Source of the DNA: Chloroflexota bacterium
GTDB taxonomy: Bacteria > Chloroflexota > Limnocylindria > Limnocylindrales > CSP1-4
DNA: 11,604 bases
Assembly: GCA_021777365.1 (NCBI GenBank)
Contig: JAJYDP010000099.1
Location: forward strand, 1 to 11,604
Reading direction: 5' to 3'
Shown: piece by piece, positions 6,698 to 11,604 of the stretch
How positions within the stretch are numbered: position 1 is the stretch's first letter
Layout: the number at the start of each line of letters is the position of its first letter
Position numbers and translations under genes: made by a program
Notes under the pieces: model-generated
What the model was told of the DNA's origin: nothing
Databases searched by the model: none
The model's input: the letters and a program-made list of their open reading frames with translations, nothing else

Positions 6698-6718
6698 CCG
6701 GCCGTCGTCGCCGGCCGG
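6698..6718 (-). terminator. Hairpin after the ABC permease gene
   Basis: CCGGCCG (6698-6704) pairs perfectly with CGGCCGG (6712-6718) around a 7-nt loop, 6 nt beyond the permease stop. It is a plausible end of the three-gene operon, but there is no U-run. Confidence 0.45.
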
Positions 6719-6724
6719 TCCCCG

Positions 6725-7492
6725 CTACAGCTCCTGCCGGCGGAACGAGAGCCAGGCGAGCAGCACGGCGGCCAGCACGATCGCGACGTTGACCGCGACC
6801 GGACCGGCGAGGTCGGATGCCGGCTGCCCGAGGGCCAGGGCACGCGCCGGCACCACGAGCGTCTCCGGCATGTACCGGCCCACCGTGGGCAGCGCGGAAA
6901 CGATCCCCGTGACGACGAGGAAGACCACGCCGATCCCGGCACCCGCGGCCGCCGAGCTGGTCAGCGTGCTTCCCAGGAACGTCAGAGACGCGTACACCAC
7001 CAGGCTGAGCCACAGCAGCGCGCACATCGCGACGAAGCCGCCGACCGGCAGCGATCCGAACAGGACGAGCGTGTAGTAGTAGGCGAGCACCCCCGCGACC
7101 ACCGTCGCGACGAGCAGGTTCGCCGCCACTGCCACCAGCTTGGCAACCAGGAACGCCGCGCGGGACACCGGCTTGGTGAGGATGAAGGCAGCGGTCCCGC
7201 GGTCCTTCTCGGTGGCGACTGTCCCCATCGCCAGGAGGATCGCGGCCAGCGCCCCGAACTGCGTCAGGTTCTTGAGGAACTGGTCGACCGCATCCGCGAT
7301 GATGGGCGTCGAGATCAGGCCGACGAGCGAGAGCTGGTCGCCGGCCAGCGCCTTGATGATCTCCGGCAGGTACTTCGCGGTGAGCGGCGAGACGATCGCG
7401 AAGAGCGCGAAGACGATCGCGACCACGTACAGGCGCATCGTGCGCGTCTGCTCCAGGAGCTCCTTGCGGAGCAGCAGGCCGAAGCCGCTCAT
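6725..7492 (-). CDS. ABC-2 type transporter permease
   Basis: A 255-residue integral membrane protein with about six helices (roughly residues 21-37, 76-93, 115-137, 153-175, 184-203 and 231-249). The ABC-2/NosY-type hallmark EKDRGTAAFILTKPVSR (95-111) lies between the second and third helices. It would be the membrane half of an exporter powered by the ATPase encoded just upstream. Its ATG overlaps the ATPase stop (ATGA, 7492-7489), so translation is probably coupled, and no separate ribosome binding site is seen. Gene order PLDc_N-ATPase-permease matches the Bacillus yxlE-yxlF-yxlG cluster; the substrate there and here is unclear. Last gene of the operon. Confidence 0.92.
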   Translation of the reverse strand: MSGFGLLLRKELLEQTRTMRLYVVAIVFALFAIVSPLTAKYLPEIIKALAGDQLSLVGLISTPIIADAVDQFLKNLTQFGALAAILLAMGTVATEKDRGTAAFILTKPVSRAAFLVAKLVAVAANLLVATVVAGVLAYYYTLVLFGSLPVGGFVAMCALLWLSLVVYASLTFLGSTLTSSAAAGAGIGVVFLVVTGIVSALPTVGRYMPETLVVPARALALGQPASDLAGPVAVNVAIVLAAVLLAWLSFRRQEL

Positions 7493-8907
7493 CGGTCGGG
7501 GCGGTGCGCGGGCCCGGTCGGGCGCTCGGGCCAGGACGACGGCATGCGGTCGGGCTGGCGCTCCGAACCTGCGGTGGGACGTTGGTCACCGCGCGTCGTG
7601 GACCCAGCCGAATGCTCGGGCCAGGACGACACGGCCCGGCCGGGGCGCTGCGCGGGCTCGGTGGGGAGGTCGGGCCGGGAGGATGCCGCGCCATCCGGGC
7701 GCTGCGCGGGCTCGGTCGGGAGCTCGGGCCGGGGGGACGGCGCCCCGGGGACCGGCACAGCGCCGTCGATCACGTGTGCGCCGCCGATCTCCTGCGCGCC
7801 GCGGGTCCCCTGAGCGTCGCTCCCGGCTCCGGCGACGGGGCTGCCGGTCGGCGTCGGTCCTGGCTCCTCCGCGGGTCGCGCACCGTTGGCGACCAGGTGC
7901 AGGAAGACGTCCTCGAGGGACGGGCGCGCGCGCTCGAACGAGGCCAGCGTGACCCCCGTGGAGGCCAGCAGCGGCAGGAGGGCGGGCCCGGCCACCGCCG
8001 GATCGCGCACGAAGACGCGCAGCAGCCCGTGCTCGACGCGCATGTCGCGCATCCAGGGCTGCCCGCGGATCGCATCCGCCAGCCGTGCCAGCGCATCGGC
8101 CTGCCCGGGCTCCGGGTCGATCTCGTAGACGGGCTGCGCATATCGCTGGAGGAGCTCGTCGATGGGCGCCTCGATCACCAGGCTGCCGTAGTTGAGGATC
8201 GCGACCCGGTCGCAGACGCGCTCGACGTCGGTCAGGATGTGGGTGGACAGCACCACCGTGGCGGTCCCGCGGAGTCGCTCGATGATCTCCAGGACGTCCC
8301 GTCGGCCCTCCGGATCGAGCGAGCTGACCGGCTCGTCCAGGAACAGCACCGAGGGGTGGTTCACGATCGCCTGGCCGATCCCGAGCCGCTGCAGCATGCC
8401 GCCGGAGTACGTCCCGATCCGGCGCCGCGCCGCATCCTCCAGCCCGACGGTCTCGAGGATCTCGGCGACGCGGCGGCGCCCCTCGGCACCCTGCAGGCCG
8501 TGCAACCGCGCGACCATCTCGAGGAGTTCGACGCCTCGCATCCAGCCGTAGAAGCGCGGGTCCTGGTCCAGGTAGCCGATCCGGCGCTGCAGCCGGCCGT
8601 CGGTGAGCCCGATCTGGATGGCGTCCACGGTCGCGGTTCCGTACGACGCATGGGCGAGGCCGGTGAGCAGCCGCAGCGTGGTGGTCTTGCCGGCACCGTT
8701 GGGCCCGAGGAACCCGAAGATGCTGCCCCGGGGGACGCGGAGGTCGAGGCCGCGGACGGCATGGATGGAGCCGAACCGCTTGCCCAGCCCGTGCGTCTCG
8801 ATGGCGAAGCCGTCGCTGACGGGTGGAGTCGGAGCAGGCGCCGGAGCCAGCATGACGCCATCGGGCGCGGAGGTCGGTGCGGTCCGGGCAGGGCCGGGCG
8901 TCGTCAC
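7489..8907 (-). CDS. ABC transporter ATP-binding protein with Pro-rich repeat tail
   Basis: A 472-residue ATPase. After a Pro/Ala-rich lead (1-32) comes one complete nucleotide-binding domain: Walker A GPNGAGKT (68-75), Q-loop Q115, signature SGGM (168-171), Walker B VLFLDEP (187-193), D-loop SSLDPEG and the H-loop STH (221-223). Residues 240-340 are the accessory domain typical of ABC-2 exporter ATPases, closing with PSLEDVFLHLV (329-339). Residues about 345-472 are an unusual disordered Pro/Arg/Ser tail with 18-residue repeats (RPELPTEPAQRP 393-404, RPDLPTEPAQRP 411-422, degenerate WPERPTGPAHRP 459-470). The GTG start at 8907 is supported by GGGAGG 4 nt upstream and by a GTGA overlap with the PLDc_N stop. 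It pairs with the permease. Most relatives are about 240-320 residues. Confidence 0.93.
   Translation of the reverse strand: MTTPGPARTAPTSAPDGVMLAPAPAPTPPVSDGFAIETHGLGKRFGSIHAVRGLDLRVPRGSIFGFLGPNGAGKTTTLRLLTGLAHASYGTATVDAIQIGLTDGRLQRRIGYLDQDPRFYGWMRGVELLEMVARLHGLQGAEGRRRVAEILETVGLEDAARRRIGTYSGGMLQRLGIGQAIVNHPSVLFLDEPVSSLDPEGRRDVLEIIERLRGTATVVLSTHILTDVERVCDRVAILNYGSLVIEAPIDELLQRYAQPVYEIDPEPGQADALARLADAIRGQPWMRDMRVEHGLLRVFVRDPAVAGPALLPLLASTGVTLASFERARPSLEDVFLHLVANGARPAEEPGPTPTGSPVAGAGSDAQGTRGAQEIGGAHVIDGAVPVPGAPSPRPELPTEPAQRPDGAASSRPDLPTEPAQRPGRAVSSWPEHSAGSTTRGDQRPTAGSERQPDRMPSSWPERPTGPAHRPDR
7502..7733. repeat. 54-bp coding repeat in the ABC ATPase tail
   Basis: Positions 7643-7679 and 7697-7733 match at 35 of 37 bases with a 54-bp period, an exact multiple of three. 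Degenerate further copies of the motif lie near 7504-7540 and 7612-7630 (shared CTCGGGCCAGGACGAC). In frame they encode the repeated SSRPDLPTEPAQRP-type unit. Confidence 0.8.
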
Positions 8908-9128
8908 GCGTCCTCCCGGCCGAAGAAGAAGTAGGCGAGCGGCCCGAGGATGTTCACGAAGAAGATGATGAGCGCCCAGATCGGCTTGCTCACGAACCGG
9001 ACGTGCCGCTCCTCGCGGAACAGGTCGATGATCGCAAGCACGAGCAGCGCCAGCTGCAGGACGAGCAGCGGAAAGATGAGCGGCAGGATCTGCCGCAGCT
9101 GATCCATCTGGTGAGCGACGTCGGGCAC
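8904..9128 (-). CDS. PLDc_N-domain small membrane protein
   Basis: A 74-residue protein with two membrane helices: residues about 18-37 (IFPLLVLQLALLVLAIIDLF) and 48-70. The latter contains the PLDc_N signature KPIWALIIFFVNILGPLAYF followed by FFGR. This domain is named after the N-terminus of phospholipase D-like synthases but here stands alone, with no HKD catalytic motif. Stand-alone copies such as Bacillus YxlE sit next to ABC exporter genes, and YxlE has been linked to negative control of SigY. The GTG at 9128 is chosen because GGAGGT lies 5 nt upstream. The internal ATG at 9107 lacks a ribosome binding site, and longer in-frame starts add low-complexity sequence. The stop overlaps the next start (GTGA). 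First gene of the operon. Confidence 0.88.
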   Translation of the reverse strand: MPDVAHQMDQLRQILPLIFPLLVLQLALLVLAIIDLFREERHVRFVSKPIWALIIFFVNILGPLAYFFFGREDA

Positions 9129-9485
9129 ATCGCACCTCCGGCGGACACGGACACAGGGACCATACCGTGGCCGTCCAGACCCGGCAGGGGCCGTTCGGGG
9201 CAGCGCGCGCAGGTCGTCCTTCGGAATGGATTCCCGGGGAGGGTGCGTGACTGGAAGATGCGCGTGGTCCACCCGCGCCGCGGTGGAGCGGGCGCCGGCG
9301 ATCCCGTCGGGCGCCGTGCCGGACAACCGCTCGATGGGATCAATGACTCTGGCGGGCCGCGAGCCGCGCCACGGATACTGTGCGTCACGCGGGAGGTGAT
9401 GACGCGCGGCTCATACCCCGGCCGCCGGGGCCGCGCCGAACCACTGGCGAGCCCGACCCGCGAATCGCCGAAGGGGGCAAGGGCG
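9129..9485. other. Divergent intergenic region, 357 bp
   Basis: This separates the start of the minus-strand ABC operon from the start of the plus-strand SRPBCC gene, so both promoters should lie here. On the minus strand TATGGT (9164-9159) is a -10 candidate for the operon, with a poor -35 (CTGCCG) at 17 bp. On the plus strand GATACT (9374-9379) is a -10 candidate for the SRPBCC gene, without a good -35. I see no gene or repeat in it. Confidence 0.45.
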
Positions 9486-9941
9486 ATGGGCCATATCCGC
9501 CACGAAGTCAAGGTCGGGGCGCCGGTCGGTGACGTCTTCGACCTCGCGTGCCGGACCGAACGGCACGCGGAGTGGGATCCGTACATGGACACGCGGAACT
9601 TCAGCGGGCCGATCGACCAGGCCGGGACCACGTTCGATTCGACGCTCCGCCTGATGGGCCAGCGGATCGAGAGCAAGTCCACCGTCGTGCGAGTGGAGCG
9701 GCCCCGGCTGATCCACATCAGGGGGAAGGCGAGCAACGGCTCGACGAGCGACTGGGTCTACCGGTTCGATCCGGCGGGCACTGCCACCCTCTGCACGCTG
9801 GACATCGAGTACGAACCGCCGGGGATCCTCGCGGAAGTCATGGACCGCCTCGTGTACGAGCGTGCGCTCGAGCGAGCAGTGCGCCACATGGCGGAGAACT
9901 TCGCGGCACTCGCCGAGGAGCACGTCCTGCAGCCCGCCTGA
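9486..9941 (+). CDS. SRPBCC-family protein (polyketide cyclase/START-like fold)
   Basis: A 151-residue soluble protein with the SRPBCC pattern: an initial strand HIRHEVKVGAPVGDVFDLAC leading into the first helix, the RTERHAEWDPYM segment (24-34) typical of this fold, a series of strands (STVVRVERPRLIHIRG, SDWVYRFDP, ATLCTLDIEYEPP) and the long C-terminal helix (about 115-147, VYERALERAVRHMAENFAAL). The fold forms a hydrophobic pocket for lipids, aromatics or similar ligands; no catalytic residues can be assigned. The ATG at 9486 is chosen because the domain begins immediately. An in-frame ATG at 9399 next to GGGAGGTG would add 29 basic low-complexity residues and its spacing is only 2 nt. A strong hairpin follows 30 nt after the stop. 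Confidence 0.88.
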   Translation: MGHIRHEVKVGAPVGDVFDLACRTERHAEWDPYMDTRNFSGPIDQAGTTFDSTLRLMGQRIESKSTVVRVERPRLIHIRGKASNGSTSDWVYRFDPAGTATLCTLDIEYEPPGILAEVMDRLVYERALERAVRHMAENFAALAEEHVLQPA

Positions 9942-9970
9942 GCACGTCCCTGCGCCCAGGTGACGGTGGC

Positions 9971-10002
9971 CGGGCCAGTCCGAGCGAACGCGGGCTGGCC
10001 CG
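9971..10002 (+). terminator. Strong hairpin after the SRPBCC gene
   Basis: CGGGCCAGTCC (9971-9981) pairs with GGGCTGGCCCG (9992-10002), an 11-bp stem with one G-U wobble and a 10-nt loop, 30 nt after the SRPBCC stop. No U-tract follows (AATTGCGT). It overlaps the start of the 30-bp repeat. Confidence 0.5.
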
Positions 10003-10090
10003 AATTGCGTCCAGGACCTGGCGTGGGCCCCGAAATGTGCCCGGGGCCTGGCGTGGGCCCCGAATTGTGTCCGGGGCCTGGCACGGGCAC
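9991..10090. repeat. 30-bp tandem repeat, about three copies, each a hairpin
   Basis: Units begin at 9991 (diverged), 10021 and 10051, with a fragment at 10081. The second and third units differ at only three positions. Each contains GGCCCCG and CGGGGCC as perfect 7-bp inverted arms around a 9-nt AT-richer loop (AAATGTGCC or AATTGTGTC); the first copy is imperfect. They lie in the 266-bp gap before the SIMPL gene. Confidence 0.9.
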
Positions 10091-10207
10091 GGGGCCGGCT
10101 CCGGCTCTGACCCGGTCCGGTCGCGAGCCCCGGGGAACCGGAGCGGCGCAGGACGCGTCATGCGGTCGGCACGGCTCGCGGAGCCGGAACCCACGGAGGG
10201 ACACCCG

Positions 10208-10978
10208 ATGCGACGTACAACCCTGACCACCTCGACGGTGATCGCCCTGGGCGCCCTGGTGCTGTCGGCGGCTGCGATCGCCTCGCCGGCGCTGGCGGGT
10301 CGCGATCAGCCGGCCCCGGCGAGCGGCGGGATGGTGCCCGCCGTCAACGCATCCGCCACGAGCGAGCCGTCGATCACCGTTCACGGCACCGGGATCGTGA
10401 CGCTGACGCCGGACATGGCCACGGTGGTGCTGGGCGTGCAGGCGCAGGCATCGACCGCGAAGGCCGCGCAGTCCAGCGCGTCGGCGAGCATGAACGCCGT
10501 CATCGCCGCGGTGAAGCGCCACAACATCGCCGCCGCGGACATGGCGACCGTCGACATCTCGCTCGGCCCGGTCTACGACTACAGCGGCAACAAGCAGACG
10601 CTGGTTGGCTGGCAGGCCTCCCAGTCGCTCTCGGTCAAGGACCGCAACCTGAACGACACCGGCTCGCTCATCGACGACGCCGTCGCGGCGGGCGCGAACT
10701 CGATCCAGGGCGTGACGCTCTCCGTGGCCGACCAGAGCGCTGCGGCCGCGCAGGCCCGCGCGGCGGCGGTGGCCGACGCGAAGGCGAAGGCCCAGGGACT
10801 TGCGACGGCCGCCGGCGTGACGCTGGGCGCACCGATCTCGATCAGTGAGACGAGCGCACCGTCGCCGACGCCGGTCGCGATGGCCGCACCGGCCGCGGGT
10901 GCCATGGCATCGACGCCCATCGTCCCCGGCTCGTTCCAGGTCGAGGTCGACGTGGACATCACCTACGCGATCGACTGA
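10208..10978 (+). CDS. Secreted SIMPL-domain (DUF541) protein
   Basis: A 256-residue exported protein. Residues 1-30 are a signal peptide (MRRTT, hydrophobic IALGALVLSAAAIA, cleavage after ALA30). The SIMPL/DUF541 domain spans about 55-256. It opens with SITVHGTGIVTLTPDMATVV (55-74), has the helix of paired residues KAAQSSASASMNAVIAAVKR (85-104), and continues with DISLGPVYDY, GWQASQSLSV, the GANSIQGVTLSVAD strand, the Ala-rich helix ARAAAVADAKAKAQGLATAAG (183-203) and a final strand FQVEVDVDITYAI. The family is named for a signalling molecule that interacts with mouse pelle-like kinase; bacterial members, including E. coli YggE, are periplasmic or surface proteins often linked to oxidative stress, with no defined reaction. 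GGAGGG at 7 nt supports the ATG. No partner gene is adjacent. Confidence 0.92.
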   Translation: MRRTTLTTSTVIALGALVLSAAAIASPALAGRDQPAPASGGMVPAVNASATSEPSITVHGTGIVTLTPDMATVVLGVQAQASTAKAAQSSASASMNAVIAAVKRHNIAAADMATVDISLGPVYDYSGNKQTLVGWQASQSLSVKDRNLNDTGSLIDDAVAAGANSIQGVTLSVADQSAAAAQARAAAVADAKAKAQGLATAAGVTLGAPISISETSAPSPTPVAMAAPAAGAMASTPIVPGSFQVEVDVDITYAID

Positions 10979-11005
10979 CGGCGGGGCGGCGGCCACCGCC
11001 CGCCG
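10979..11005 (+). terminator. GC hairpin directly after the SIMPL gene
   Basis: CGGCGGG (10979-10985) pairs with CCCGCCG (10999-11005) around a 13-nt loop, beginning at the base after the stop codon. There is no U-run. Low-complexity GC sequence makes chance pairing possible. Confidence 0.35.
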
Positions 11006-11081
11006 GCTTGCGCCCCCCGGGGCCCGGGACGCTCCCGACGCGCCCATCGGTCGGTGCGACGCGTCGGCCTCCGGCACGTCG

Positions 11082-11092
11082 ACTACCCTTGG
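11082..11092 (+). promoter_or_regulatory. Candidate -10 of the GH18-like gene
   Basis: A TACCCT hexamer within GACTACCCTTG lies about 35 nt before the ATG at 11125, leaving room for a short leader carrying the GGAGA ribosome binding site. No clear -35 is seen. Confidence 0.25.
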
Positions 11093-11124
11093 CACAGGGA
11101 ACCGACCACCGGAGACCGCGCGCC

Positions 11125-11604
11125 ATGCCGAACCGCCGCCCGCTCCTCGCCGCCGCCCTGGCCCTGATCCTCCTGGCCGCACCCGAGGCGCCCATCACGG
11201 GCGCCTCGGTCGTGCTTGCCCAGTCCGATACGCCGCTCCAGGCCGGGCAGCTCGCCGCCCGGTCGATCGACGTCTTCGGCTATCTCCCCTACTGGGAGAT
11301 CGACTCGACCGTCGACGCACACCTCCGCTATGACGTGATCAACACGATCGCGCTCTTCGGAGTTGCGTTCCGCACCGACGGCAGCCTGAACACCACCGAT
11401 GCGAGCTACAGGGCCGTCACCGGTCCCACCGCGGCGGCCATCGTGCAGCACGCCCACGCGGCCGGCGACCGGGTGGTCATGACGTTCGAATCGTTCAACG
11501 CCGACCACAACGCCCAGTTCCTCTCCGACCCGCAGGCGCAGACCGCCTTCATCGCCAATGCCATCGCCCTGGTCCGGCAGCTGGGCCTGGACGGCGTGAG
11601 CATC
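11125..11604 (+). CDS. Secreted GH18-like glycosidase, N-terminal part (3' truncated)
   Basis: The frame is open to the right edge; 160 residues are visible. Residues 1-33 look like a signal peptide (MPNRRPLLAAALALILLAA, then ASVVLAQ). The mature part opens with the first strand of a GH18 barrel, DVFGYLPYWEID (49-60), followed by YDVINTIALFGVAF, a helix TAAAIVQHAHAAGDRVVMTFESF (strands 2-3) and TAFIANAIALVRQLGLDGVSI. The last stretch is the start of the DGxxxDxE active-site strand, and the window ends just before the catalytic Asp and Glu. GH18 enzymes cleave chitin, peptidoglycan or related N-acetylglucosamine polymers; spore and LysM-linked YaaH-like members are also known. The ATG follows GGAGA by 9 nt. 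Catalytic competence cannot be judged from this fragment. Confidence 0.85.
   Translation, partial: MPNRRPLLAAALALILLAAPEAPITGASVVLAQSDTPLQAGQLAARSIDVFGYLPYWEIDSTVDAHLRYDVINTIALFGVAFRTDGSLNTTDASYRAVTGPTAAAIVQHAHAAGDRVVMTFESFNADHNAQFLSDPQAQTAFIANAIALVRQLGLDGVSI

Larger units (their letters stand above)
5748..6724. other. Gene-free 977-bp repeat-rich region
   Basis: I find no convincing gene here on either strand; the open frames are Arg/Pro/His-rich repeat translations without a domain or a ribosome binding site. It holds, from left to right, the upstream region of the sortase-like gene with an inverted repeat, a four-copy 23/24-bp repeat, the GTGCA-N5-TGCAC dyad array with its 72-bp periodicity, and a hairpin just past the ABC permease gene. 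Confidence 0.8.

Noticed and set aside
5221..6942. Long minus-strand frame across the repeat region
   Set aside because: It overlaps the sortase-like and permease genes out of frame, and its translation is repeat-derived Arg/Pro/His sequence without a ribosome binding site or domain.
7504..8934. Plus-strand 476-codon frame opposite the ABC ATPase
   Set aside because: It mirrors the ATPase codons, has no recognisable motif, and contradicts the overlap-coupled operon on the minus strand.
9399..9485. Upstream ATG start for the SRPBCC protein
   Set aside because: It would add 29 basic low-complexity residues, and the purine stretch is only about 2 nt from the ATG; the fold begins at 9486.
1..11604. 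tRNA, rRNA, insertion sequences, transposases or prophage genes
   Set aside because: Reading both strands I saw no cloverleaf with a CCA-type end, no rRNA-like stretch, no transposase or integrase motif and no terminal inverted repeats with target duplications.

Overview
The window is very GC-rich (roughly 70%) bacterial DNA with strong G/C third-position bias. Long spurious open frames lie opposite nearly every real gene. The gene set is an EamA exporter, an M20 amidohydrolase, a secreted sortase-like protein, a PLDc_N/ABC operon, an SRPBCC protein, a SIMPL-domain protein and a GH18-type hydrolase. Together with GTG starts and promoter-like hexamers placed right against start codons, it suggests a high-GC, soil or freshwater Chloroflexota lineage. 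An actinobacterium is the main alternative. This assignment is inference; no rRNA, tRNA or marker gene is present.

Layout: the 3' part of a TPR protein (+, 3-905) converges on a minus-strand pair, a coiled-coil/Ala-Glu-rich protein (1952-2608) followed by an EamA/DMT transporter (993-1898). Next, all on the minus strand, are an M20D amidohydrolase (2882-4087), a 122-residue protein of unknown function with a strong ribosome binding site (4209-4577), and a secreted two-domain protein ending in a sortase fold whose catalytic Cys position is Ser (4854-5747). Nearly 1 kb without a convincing gene follows (5748-6724), packed with repeats. It is followed by an operon read on the minus strand from 9128 to 6725: PLDc_N membrane protein, ABC ATPase, ABC-2 permease, with GTGA and ATGA stop/start overlaps. 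The right end is on the plus strand: an SRPBCC protein (9486-9941), a secreted SIMPL/DUF541 protein (10208-10978) and the N-terminal part of a secreted GH18-like glycosidase (11125 to the window end).

The PLDc_N-ATPase-permease order resembles Bacillus yxlE-yxlF-yxlG, but the sigma factor and anti-sigma genes of that operon are absent here. The other genes look like independent units, several followed by GC hairpins without U-tracts.

The most unusual content is non-coding. Between the sortase-like gene and the ABC operon there is a four-copy 23/24-bp hairpin repeat, which runs directly into a set of eight 15-bp dyads of the form GTGCA-N5-TGCAC (five perfect). Their continuation, together with later TGCAC half sites, recurs at about 72 bp. 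I do not recognise this element; it could be an operator or protein-binding array, a decayed satellite, or a REP-like family. Other gaps and one coding tail carry their own unrelated short tandem repeats (36, 20, 30 and 54 bp units).
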